5,193 nt of DNA from positions 1-5,193 of the forward strand of contig WRGV01000158.1 in assembly GCA_009787035.1 (NCBI GenBank). The letters are read 5' to 3'. This DNA comes from Propionibacteriaceae bacterium (GTDB lineage: Bacteria > Actinomycetota > Actinomycetes > Propionibacteriales > Propionibacteriaceae). Each line of letters begins with the position of its first letter. The stretch's first letter is position 1. This document shows positions 1 through 5,193 of the stretch, piece by piece. A program made the translations under genes and the position numbers. The notes under the pieces were generated by a model that was not told the DNA's origin, did not search any database, and saw only the letters and a program-made list of their open reading frames with translations.

Positions 1-737
1 AAGACGCACGTCAGCTGCGAGCCGATCGCGCGCTGCAGCAGCGCGGCGGCCACCGCCGAATCGACGCCGCCGCTCAGCCCGCACAGCACGCGGCGGTCGC
101 CCACCTGGGTGCGGATCGCCGCCACCTGGTCGTCCACGATGCTGTCGGACGTCCACGTCGGGGTCAGCCCAGCGATGTCGAACAGGAAGTGCTCCAGGGT
201 CTGCTGGCCGCGCTCGGTGTGCACGACCTCGGGGTGCCACTGCACGCCGGCCAGGCGGTGCGCCACGTCCTCGAACGCGGCGACCGGGGCACCCGCGCTG
301 GACGCGGTGGGCGTGAAGCCCGCGGGCGCTTCGGTGACCGCGTCGCCGTGGCTCATCCAGACGCTGAGTTCGGACGGTTCGTCGGCCCCGGACGGTGCGG
401 ACAGGTGCAGCGGCGTCCGTCCGAACTCGGAAAGCCCGGTGCGCTCGACCGTGCCGCCCAGCGCCCGCGCCATCGCCTGAAACCCGTAGCAGATGCCGAA
501 AACCGGGATGCCGGCGCGGAAGAGCGCGGCGTCCACCTGCGGGGCGCCGGGCGCGTAGACCGACGCGGGCCCGCCGGACAGGATCACCGCCGCGGGCTGG
601 CGCGCGATGATGTCGGCGGCGCTGAGCGTGTGCGGCACGATCTCGGAATAGACGTGCGCCTCGCGCACCCGGCGGGCGATCAGCTGGGCGTACTGGGCGC
701 CGAAATCGACGACCAGCACGGTGTCGTGGGTTGGCAT
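1..737 (-). CDS. guaA: GMP synthase (glutamine-hydrolysing), N-terminal part
   Basis: Makes GMP from XMP, ATP and glutamine in the cytoplasm, the last step of de novo guanine nucleotide synthesis. The reading frame starts with ATG at 737 and stays open for 245 codons to the left edge, so about half of a protein normally near 520 residues is present. The class I glutamine amidotransferase domain covers roughly residues 6-190. It has the oxyanion-loop motif SGGP (54-57), nucleophile Cys83 in GICYGFQ, and the catalytic pair His168 and Glu170 in QWHPE. The ATP-pyrophosphatase domain begins near residue 200 and shows the P-loop SGGVDS (222-227). The frame is very GC-rich at third positions. The C-terminal synthetase and dimerisation part is off-window. 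No Shine-Dalgarno of normal spacing precedes the ATG (only GGGG three bases away); a -10-like hexamer sits seven bases upstream, suggesting leaderless expression. Family identity is certain. Confidence 0.97.
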   Translation of the reverse strand, partial: MPTHDTVLVVDFGAQYAQLIARRVREAHVYSEIVPHTLSAADIIARQPAAVILSGGPASVYAPGAPQVDAALFRAGIPVFGICYGFQAMARALGGTVERTGLSEFGRTPLHLSAPSGADEPSELSVWMSHGDAVTEAPAGFTPTASSAGAPVAAFEDVAHRLAGVQWHPEVVHTERGQQTLEHFLFDIAGLTPTWTSDSIVDDQVAAIRTQVGDRRVLCGLSGGVDSAVAAALLQRAIGSQLTCV

Positions 738-744
738 GTGCCCC

Positions 745-750
745 AGTCTA
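745..750 (-). promoter_or_regulatory. Candidate -10 element for guaA, leaderless start
   Basis: Read on the minus strand, the hexamer TAGACT fits the actinobacterial TAnnnT -10 pattern. It is separated by 7 bases from the guaA ATG at 737, so transcription would begin at or next to the A of the start codon. No good -35 hexamer is visible 16-18 bases upstream. Leaderless mRNAs are common in actinomycetes; the assignment here is inference from spacing alone. Confidence 0.4.
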
Positions 751-781
751 CGGGCGTGCCCGAGCGGACTGCGCCTGCCTC

Positions 782-1263
782 ATGTGTCGTCTCAGCAGCC
801 AGAACCCCCTGCAGACGCCCCCGGAGCCTCGGCATCTTCAGATCAACAGCGCCATCGGCATCATGGACATCATCGTGGACAGCTGCACCCTCTCGCGAGG
901 CCGGAGTCTGCCGACCGGCACCGTGTTCAACAGCTTCGAACTCATCTTCTCCCACACGCCCGCCCATCCGAACCAGGTAGGCATCACCCTCAAAGCGACG
1001 GCATCGCAAACCAACGACAAGCCTGGGCTTTCGCCGACGAAGGAGGCCAATGTCACCCGCCTATTGGTGGGGTCCGAACCGAGGAGAGCATTCCGGACGA
1101 CGCGCGCAACCAGCTGCTTCAGGTCGCGCGGCCCTGCCTACGCACGAGGCTCGACACCATCACTGGCCTGACCCGAACGCCGCCCTTCCCGCTGCCCATC
1201 AGGCCTCCGCTCATTCTGATCACGGACATGGCCCAGGCGACTGCACAAGACAAGACGGCATAG
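782..1263 (+). pseudogene. Frameshifted SecB-like protein gene (tentative)
   Basis: The reading frame through ATG 782 has strongly GC-biased third positions up to about 1060. From about 1072 the same bias appears in the -1 frame and lasts to a TAG at 1261-1263, while the first frame turns into non-biased sequence ending at 1171. Joining them gives about 160 residues. The N-terminal half contains DIIVDSCTLSRG and FNSFELIFSH, then a strand ending ATASQTND. The C-terminal half contains EESIPDDARNQLL and ARPCLRTRLDTITG followed by PPFPLP. This order (two strands, an acidic link, then an ARxxLxxxLxxIT helix and a PP/LP segment) resembles SecB and SecB-like chaperones, where a PYxRE-type helix precedes a P-rich tail. 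That resemblance is from memory and imperfect. The gene fits exactly between guaA (divergent) and chorismate mutase (convergent, 17 bases from its stop). The break could be a real mutation, a sequencing error or, less likely, programmed slippage. The start is uncertain; no Shine-Dalgarno precedes 782. Confidence 0.42.
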
Positions 1264-1280
1264 CCACCCGACACCGCCCA

Positions 1281-1577
1281 TCAGCTGCGCTGCACTGCCT
1301 GTGCTTCGTGCTCGGCACGCACCTGGGCGCGGATCTGTTCGTGGATGCGGACGACCATGGCGGCATCCAAGCCCTGCTGCGCGGCCAGCGTGCACAGGCG
1401 TTCGTCCTGCGCCTGCTCGCGCGAGGCGTCCAGCGCCGGCAGGGCTGCACAGGCCTTGAGCTGCCCGATCTGCCGCGTCACCGCGAACCGGCGGGCCAGA
1501 ACGGCGACCAGCTCGGCGTCCAGCGCGTCCACTTGCGCCCGCAGGCCGTCCAGCTGCCCCTGTGTCCGTTCGTCCAC
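1281..1577 (-). CDS. Chorismate mutase, AroQ type, 98 residues
   Basis: Rearranges chorismate to prephenate, the branch point to phenylalanine and tyrosine, in the cytoplasm. The 98-residue all-helical AroQ domain fills the whole protein, matching stand-alone bacterial family members. Conserved positions fit the E. coli P-protein mutase active site: Arg13 in LRAQVDALD, Arg30 in ARRF, Lys41 in IGQLK, and Asp50, Arg53 and Glu54 in LDASRE. The C-terminal helix carries IHEQIRAQV; which residue there replaces the last catalytic Gln or Glu is unclear. The GTG start at 1577 is chosen because AGGGGGA (1583-1589) lies five bases upstream and homology begins right after it; an ATG at 1685 would add 36 residues without family features. 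No regulatory or second enzymatic domain is fused. It runs in the same direction as guaA, but the SecB-like remnant lies between, pointing the other way, so co-transcription is doubtful. Confidence 0.92.
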   Translation of the reverse strand: MDERTQGQLDGLRAQVDALDAELVAVLARRFAVTRQIGQLKACAALPALDASREQAQDERLCTLAAQQGLDAAMVVRIHEQIRAQVRAEHEAQAVQRS

Positions 1578-1582
1578 CGTCG

Positions 1583-1589
1583 TCCCCCT
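1583..1589 (-). promoter_or_regulatory. Ribosome binding site deciding the chorismate mutase GTG start
   Basis: On the minus strand the sequence AGGGGGA ends five bases before GTG 1577. It is the strongest Shine-Dalgarno match in the left half of the window and supports a short 98-residue product over the longer ATG-started reading. Confidence 0.75.
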
Positions 1590-1601
1590 GTCAGCACGGC
1601 C

Positions 1602-1607
1602 ACTGTA
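1602..1607 (-). promoter_or_regulatory. Possible -10 element for chorismate mutase
   Basis: The minus strand reads TACAGT, a TAnnnT match, 24 bases before the GTG start, which would give a leader of roughly 18 bases carrying the Shine-Dalgarno. The nearest -35-like hexamer, TTGTCG, is only 14 bases upstream, so the match is weak. Confidence 0.3.
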
Positions 1608-1814
1608 GCTCCTCACGGCCACGACAAGCGGGATCGTCCACCGACGGCTCGACGTTCGGATCTCGCTGTGCATCTGGTTTGGCATTCAAGAGATAATGGA
1701 GTACGACGCATCCACGAGACTCCCAACGACCCTTCCGCGGTGGCCACGATGAGCGTCACTGCAGCAAGCAGGCGCGACTCGACACGCGGCATCAACCTCA
1801 GATGAAGTCATTGA

Positions 1815-1824
1815 GTTGCGCAAC
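1815..1824. repeat. Perfect 10-bp palindrome GTTGCGCAAC, possible operator
   Basis: The sequence is a perfect inverted repeat with no spacer and lies over the -35 of the candidate operon promoter. A dimeric regulator could bind here, but no regulator gene is in the window and a 10-bp palindrome can arise by chance. Confidence 0.35.
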
Positions 1825-1844
1825 GGGCCTGGTGATGGCAGTAT
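1816..1844 (+). promoter_or_regulatory. Candidate promoter for the glycan operon
   Basis: TTGCGC (1816-1821) and CAGTAT (1839-1844) are separated by exactly 17 bases and would start transcription near 1851, giving a leader of about 46 bases. The -35 matches TTGACA at the first three positions; the -10 lacks the first T of TAnnnT, so strength is uncertain. A palindrome overlaps the -35, which would suit repression. Confidence 0.4.
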
Positions 1845-1848
1845 CGCA

Positions 1849-1882
1849 CCACGGGGCCCCCGGGAAACAAACCCACCGTGGG
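1849..1882 (+). repeat. Inverted-repeat cluster in the glycan operon leader
   Basis: Three inverted repeats overlap: CGGGG/CCCCG around one C (1852-1862), CCCAC/GTGGG around one C (1872-1882), and CCACGG (1849-1854) with CCGTGG (1876-1881) enclosing the first. The right arms run into the GGGGAG (1880-1885) that serves as Shine-Dalgarno for the gene at 1897. The structures are mutually exclusive in part, so the leader could switch between an open and a covered ribosome site. No U-tract follows, so it is not a normal terminator. Confidence 0.35.
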
Positions 1883-1896
1883 GAGCGAGCAGCTAG

Positions 1897-3747
1897 ATGA
1901 CGAATCGACTGTCAGGGGACCGGAACGGAACGGTCGGCACCAGCGGATGGCCGCAGTTTGTCGCCGATGCAGCCTCATGGCTCCTCTCGCTGGCAGTCAC
2001 CGTCGTCGTGCTGCAGAACTTCGAAGCCGATCGCACAAACGCCGTCGATGTGCTGATCCTGCTCGGTACCGCCGTCGTGGTACAGGTGATCGTGGGCCTG
2101 GTGACCAAGCTGTACCATCACCGCTTCTGGACGGGTTCGCTCGAAGAGGCCCAGATGTTGGTACTCGGCGAGATCATCTGCGGCATCATCGTCTGCATCG
2201 TCGCCTTCGCCGCACATCTGCCCGTGCCCGTCCCCGTGCTGGCCACGCCGATCACGGTGTGCCTGAGCCTGTTTGCTCGCTACGTGCAGCGCCGGGTCAT
2301 CGACCGAATGCACCAGCCGACGGCCAGCAACGCGCATCCGGTGCTGGTGTACGGCGCGGGTGACCTGGGCCGCAGCACCGTGCAACGCATGCTGACCGAC
2401 GCGAAGAGCCCGTTCGTCCCGATCGGCTTCATCGACGACGATCCGGCGAAGCGCAACATGGTCGTCCGTACCGTGCCGGTGCTGGGCGACGGTTCGCAGC
2501 TGGACGACATCCTGGAGACGTCGAAGGTGACCGCGGTCATCGTCGCGATCGCCGTGCCGCCGCCGCAGTTGCTCAACCGCATCCTCGCCGCCACGGCCGA
2601 CCAGGGCATCGACGTCAAGATTGTGCCGACACTGGAACGCAGCATGGGCCGCCAGACGCTGGTGGGCGCCCCGCGCGCACTCGACATCGAAGACTTGATG
2701 GAGCACAGCGCGGCCCATCTGGACATGCAGTCGATCCAGGGATACCTGCGCGGCAAGCGCGTGTTGATCACGGGCGCCGGCGGCTCGATCGGCAGCGAGT
2801 TGTGCATGCAGGTGCACAAGCTGGGGCCGAGCGCATTGATCATGCTCGACCACGACGAAACCCACCTGCAAGACACCGAGTTCGCGCTGTACGGCACGGG
2901 CCTACTGATGCGCGACAACATCGTGCTGGCCGACATCCGCGACCCCGAGGCCGTCCACAAGGTTTTCGAGCTGTGGCGCCCCGAGGTGGTCTTCCACACC
3001 GCGGCCCTCAAGCACGTGCCGATGCTGCAGCGCTTCCCGCAGGAGGCCTGGGACACCAACGTCATGGGTACGCTGAACCTGCTGCAGTGCGCGCGCGAGT
3101 TCGGTGTCGAGGCGTTCATCAACATCTCGACCGACAAGGCGGCCGCGCCCACCACGATCCTGGGCCACTCCAAGCGCATGGCCGAGCACCTGACCAGCTG
3201 GGCGGGCCAGCATGCGTCCGGACGCTACGTGTCGGTGCGGTTCGGCAACGTGTTCGGCTCGCGCGGTTCGATGGTGCCGCTGTTCCGCAGGGCGATCGAC
3301 CGAGGCATCCCGATCACGCTGACGCACGAGGACGCGACGCGCTACTTCATGACGATCAGCGAGGCCTGCCAGCTGGTCATCGCTGCAGGGGCAAGCGGCC
3401 ACAGCGGCGACGTGATGATCTTGAAGATGGGCAGCCCCGTGCGCATCCGCGACATCGCCATGCGACTGATGGAGATCGCCGGCAAACAGACGCAGATCGA
3501 CATCGTCGGCGTGCGCCCGGGCGAAAAGATCCACGAGGTGCTGACCAGCGAGGACGACGACATGGAGCCCACCACGGATGCGCAGGGCACCATCCGCGCG
3601 CACGTGACGCCTATCGATCCCGCTGAGCTCGACTACCAGCTCTGGCACGACGTCGTCACCGGCGAGATCCCGCCGTTGCACGTGCCCGCTCCTCTGGAAA
3701 TGCCCACCCCACAGATCATCTCACCGGCTCGGACGAAAGCGGCATAA
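1897..3747 (+). CDS. Membrane-anchored nucleotide-sugar 4,6-dehydratase (PglF/WbpM/CapD type)
   Basis: Predicted to convert a UDP-HexNAc, most likely UDP-GlcNAc, into the UDP-4-keto-6-deoxy sugar using tightly bound NAD, at the cytoplasmic face of the membrane. The 616 residues match the long form of the family. About four membrane segments lie at roughly 25-41, 51-69, 87-106 and 113-127. A first Rossmann-like domain has VYGAGDLG (151-158) and a CoA-binding-like fold to about 260. The catalytic SDR domain starts with the NAD loop GAGGSIGS (293-300), then AALKHVP (369-375), STDKA (411-415) and RFGNVFGSRGS (448-458). The usual SDR Tyr of YxxxK is Leu422, paired with Lys426; relatives such as WbpM and PglF have Met here, and Asp413 and Lys414 take over catalysis. 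RPGEKIHE (540-547) is also typical. The ATG follows an in-frame TAG directly, so the start cannot move upstream; GGGGAG is 11 bases before it. First gene of a tight operon. Confidence 0.93.
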   Translation: MTNRLSGDRNGTVGTSGWPQFVADAASWLLSLAVTVVVLQNFEADRTNAVDVLILLGTAVVVQVIVGLVTKLYHHRFWTGSLEEAQMLVLGEIICGIIVCIVAFAAHLPVPVPVLATPITVCLSLFARYVQRRVIDRMHQPTASNAHPVLVYGAGDLGRSTVQRMLTDAKSPFVPIGFIDDDPAKRNMVVRTVPVLGDGSQLDDILETSKVTAVIVAIAVPPPQLLNRILAATADQGIDVKIVPTLERSMGRQTLVGAPRALDIEDLMEHSAAHLDMQSIQGYLRGKRVLITGAGGSIGSELCMQVHKLGPSALIMLDHDETHLQDTEFALYGTGLLMRDNIVLADIRDPEAVHKVFELWRPEVVFHTAALKHVPMLQRFPQEAWDTNVMGTLNLLQCAREFGVEAFINISTDKAAAPTTILGHSKRMAEHLTSWAGQHASGRYVSVRFGNVFGSRGSMVPLFRRAIDRGIPITLTHEDATRYFMTISEACQLVIAAGASGHSGDVMILKMGSPVRIRDIAMRLMEIAGKQTQIDIVGVRPGEKIHEVLTSEDDDMEPTTDAQGTIRAHVTPIDPAELDYQLWHDVVTGEIPPLHVPAPLEMPTPQIISPARTKAA

Positions 3748-3750
3748 CAC

Positions 3751-4887
3751 ATGGCCTTCGATATCTTCCTGTCTTCCCCCGACGTCGGTGCGACCGAGGA
3801 GCAGGCAATTCTGGATGCCTTGCATTCCGGCTGGATCGCCCCGCTCGGCCCGATGGTCGACGGATTTGAAGACGATATGGCCGGCCGTATCGGCGTGTCG
3901 CACGCGGTTGCACTCTCGTCGGGCACTGCGGCCCTCCACCTGGCATTGCTGGCGACGGGCATCGGCAAGGATGACATTGTCGTGACCTCAACGATGACGT
4001 TCGCCGCCACCGCAAATGCCATCGTGTACACGGGAGCTCGTCCCTTCTTCGTGGATGTCGATCCCGGCAGCGGTTGCATGGACCCGGGTCTGCTTGCCGA
4101 GGCACTTGAGCTGCTGCGCCGCACCGGGCAGCCGGTCAAGGCCGTCATGCCCGTCGATCTGCTCGGCCGGGCCGCGGATTACACACAGATCGAACCGCTG
4201 GTGGCTTCGTACGATCTGATGCTGATCCCCGACGCCGCCGAGGCGCTGGGCGCAACGCACGGCGGACGCGCCGCAGGCAGCTTCGGTCTGGCCGCCGCGC
4301 TGAGCTTCAATGGCAACAAGATCATCACGACATCGGGCGGCGGCATGCTGCTGACCAACGACGCCGCACTGGCGTCCAAGGTGCGGTACCTGGCGACGCA
4401 GGCCCGCCAGCCCGTCATCTGGTACGAGCACACCGACATCGGCTACAACTACCGTATGAGCAACCTGCTCGCCGCCTTGGGACGAGCGCAACTCTCGCGT
4501 CTGGATGCGATGATGGTGCGCCGCGCCGCACTGCGCGACCGGTACAAGGCATTCTGGGCCGATGTGCCCGGCGTGACGATTTTCGCCGGCGATGGCGATG
4601 AGCATGACAACAAGTGGCTGACGTCGGTGTTGGTCGATCCGGCTCAGGCTGGGTGGACGTCCGAGGATCTGCGGCTGTTCCTCGCCGAGGCACGCATCGA
4701 ATCTCGTCCGCTGTGGAAGCCCATGCATCTGCAGCCCGTCTTCGCCGATGCCGCCGCGCTGATCACGGGCTCATCCCAGCGCTTGTTCGAGACCGGCCTG
4801 ACCCTGCCGTCCGGCTCCGTGCTCACCGATCAGGAGCACAACCGCGTCTTCGAGGTGCTCGTCAAGTTCCTGGAGTCGCGTCAGTGA
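3751..4887 (+). CDS. PLP-dependent nucleotide-sugar aminotransferase (PglE-like, DegT/DnrJ/EryC1/StrS family)
   Basis: Predicted to transfer an amino group, usually from glutamate, to C4 of the 4-keto-6-deoxy sugar made by the gene before it, giving a UDP-4-amino-4,6-dideoxy sugar. The 378-residue length is normal for the family. Visible fold type I features are SSGTAAL (56-62) for PLP phosphate binding, Phe84 in TMTFAATANA stacking near the ring, Asp161 in PDAAEALG contacting the pyridine nitrogen, and Lys190 in SFNGNKIITTSGGG as the Schiff-base lysine. GYNYRMSNLLAALG (231-244) is the conserved subunit-interface motif. The FNGNK-IITTSGGG form is that of PglE-type and perosamine-type enzymes acting on 4-keto sugars. 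The ATG is 3 bases after the dehydratase stop with only a weak ribosome site (GAAAG, 11 bases upstream), so translational coupling is likely. Exact sugar and stereochemistry are inferred from the neighbour, not visible in the sequence. Confidence 0.93.
   Translation: MAFDIFLSSPDVGATEEQAILDALHSGWIAPLGPMVDGFEDDMAGRIGVSHAVALSSGTAALHLALLATGIGKDDIVVTSTMTFAATANAIVYTGARPFFVDVDPGSGCMDPGLLAEALELLRRTGQPVKAVMPVDLLGRAADYTQIEPLVASYDLMLIPDAAEALGATHGGRAAGSFGLAAALSFNGNKIITTSGGGMLLTNDAALASKVRYLATQARQPVIWYEHTDIGYNYRMSNLLAALGRAQLSRLDAMMVRRAALRDRYKAFWADVPGVTIFAGDGDEHDNKWLTSVLVDPAQAGWTSEDLRLFLAEARIESRPLWKPMHLQPVFADAAALITGSSQRLFETGLTLPSGSVLTDQEHNRVFEVLVKFLESRQ
4872..4875 (+). promoter_or_regulatory. Ribosome binding site deciding the GTG start at 4884
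   Basis: GGAG lies 8 bases before GTG 4884, inside the end of the aminotransferase gene. With the GTGA overlap it fixes the start of the next gene, which has no in-frame ATG until well inside its conserved region (5104). Confidence 0.7.
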
Positions 4888-5193
4888 CTCCACTCGCTGA
4901 CACACCCCATCCAATCGGATCGGACTTCGCGTCACCCGGAACCGATCTGTTGCTTGATCGCGATGTAGCGCCGCCTTGGGAGTTGACGCCAGCCACTACT
5001 TCATACGTTCAGACGGGCCGTGGAGCGCTTCGACTCATCGCCCGTTCGTTATCTTCTCAAGGCTATGACACCGTCCTGATACCTGCCTTCCTGTGCGAGT
5101 CGATGATCTTGCCGTTTGACGAACTTGGTTGGCGCATCATCCCTGTGCCCATGACACACCAGCTGACCATGGACCCGGACGCGCTCCAAGCCG
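4884..5193 (+). CDS. DegT-like PLP-fold protein, N-terminal part (second aminotransferase-like gene)
   Basis: A GTG at 4884 overlaps the preceding TGA by four bases (GTGA) and opens a frame of 103 codons to the right edge. After about 40 poorly conserved residues comes YVQTGRGALRLIARSL (41-56), matching the first phosphate-binding helix of DegT/DnrJ/EryC1/StrS proteins, then VLIPAFLCESMILPF (64-78) and a strand-loop ending LTMDPDAL (94-101), the order expected for the start of the large PLP domain. It is clearly diverged from its neighbour. The lysine and aspartate that would show real PLP catalysis lie beyond the window, so it may be an aminotransferase or a PLP-fold protein with another job. 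About 39 of 103 codons end in A or T, including TTA and ATA, far more than in the two genes before it, which suggests a different origin. Role in the same sugar or glycan pathway is inferred from overlap. Confidence 0.75.
   Translation, partial: MTPLADTPHPIGSDFASPGTDLLLDRDVAPPWELTPATTSYVQTGRGALRLIARSLSSQGYDTVLIPAFLCESMILPFDELGWRIIPVPMTHQLTMDPDALQA

Larger units (their letters stand above)
1578..1896. other. Divergent intergenic region, no gene seen
   Basis: These 319 bases separate the minus-strand chorismate mutase from the plus-strand glycan operon. Frames that stay open here show no third-position bias or recognisable domains. Base composition is less GC-rich than the flanking genes, as expected for regulatory DNA. 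It holds the mutase promoter candidate, at least two plus-strand promoter candidates (GATAAT at 1692-1697, without a good -35, and the better pair at 1816-1844), a 10-bp palindrome and a cluster of inverted repeats just before the first glycan gene. Confidence 0.6.

Noticed and set aside
738..781. Purine riboswitch upstream of guaA
   Set aside because: Only a short gap precedes the start, with no purine-aptamer pattern visible and a leaderless-looking -10.
861..900. PIN-domain toxin start (MDIIVDSCTL resembles the first strand of a PIN domain)
   Set aside because: The following residues do not continue as a PIN fold and no later acidic motifs appear; the SecB-like reading explains more of the sequence.
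189..980. Long plus-strand open frame over the left end
   Set aside because: It lies antisense to guaA for most of its length; its Arg/Gly/His-rich product is a typical GC-rich shadow, while the minus strand encodes clear GMP synthase motifs.
680..1009. Minus-strand open frame of 109 codons and the overlapping one at 838-1056
   Set aside because: Third-position bias is mediocre on minus and strong on plus over the same bases, so these are better explained as the antisense of the SecB-like frame; the first also overlaps the guaA start.
1578..1685. N-terminal extension of chorismate mutase to ATG 1685
   Set aside because: The added 36 residues have no family match, and a strong Shine-Dalgarno lies directly before GTG 1577.
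1050..1805. Plus-strand open frame of 251 codons
   Set aside because: Antisense to the chorismate mutase over its middle and without domain features; no ribosome site was seen.
1852..1882. Intrinsic terminator in the leader of the glycan operon
   Set aside because: The stems are GC-rich but no run of T follows, and the repeats end in the ribosome site of the next gene.
1975..2871. Minus-strand open frames opposite the dehydratase and the aminotransferase
   Set aside because: His/Asp/Arg-rich products of the shadow type; the plus strand carries complete, motif-bearing proteins there.

Overview
The window looks like chromosomal DNA from a high-GC actinomycete. All confident genes are GC-rich with strong third-position GC, GTG starts occur, and the guaA product has actinobacterial-type motifs. 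Genus cannot be set from sequence alone; Propionibacteriales is only a guess. Two blocks meet here: a conserved housekeeping block on the left and the start of a surface-glycan or nucleotide-sugar operon on the right.

Left block (1-1577). The minus strand carries the N-terminal 245 codons of GMP synthase (guaA; the 3' part lies off the left edge). Further along, also on minus, is a small AroQ-type chorismate mutase (1281-1577, GTG start). The roughly 540 bases between them are not simply empty. On the plus strand, two adjacent reading frames with strongly GC-biased third positions follow each other and together read as one SecB-like protein of about 160 residues. The frame change lies near a GGGG run at 1069-1072. 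I call this a frameshifted SecB-like gene or pseudogene (782-1263), a tentative assignment.

Middle (1578-1896). This 319-base stretch has no convincing gene. It holds a possible promoter for chorismate mutase on minus. On plus it holds a promoter candidate for the glycan genes overlapped by a perfect 10-bp palindrome, followed by a leader rich in inverted repeats.

Right block (1897-5193, plus strand, one tight operon). It begins with a 616-residue membrane-anchored nucleotide-sugar 4,6-dehydratase of the PglF/WbpM/CapD type. Three bases later comes a 378-residue PLP-dependent sugar aminotransferase of the PglE-like DegT/DnrJ/EryC1/StrS family. Overlapping it by 4 bases is a GTG-started gene, running off the right edge, that looks like a second DegT-type PLP-fold protein. 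The first two enzymes together predict conversion of a UDP-HexNAc (most likely UDP-GlcNAc) to the 4-keto-6-deoxy sugar and then to a UDP-4-amino-4,6-dideoxy sugar, for a surface polysaccharide or glycoprotein. The third gene has visibly poorer third-position GC and rare codons such as TTA and ATA, so the operon may become more foreign-like to the right.

I see no tRNA, rRNA, CRISPR array or insertion sequence, and no clear intrinsic terminator. I found no strong case for a wholly new system. The points most worth checking are the broken SecB-like gene, the leaderless-looking guaA start, and the tandem aminotransferase-like pair.
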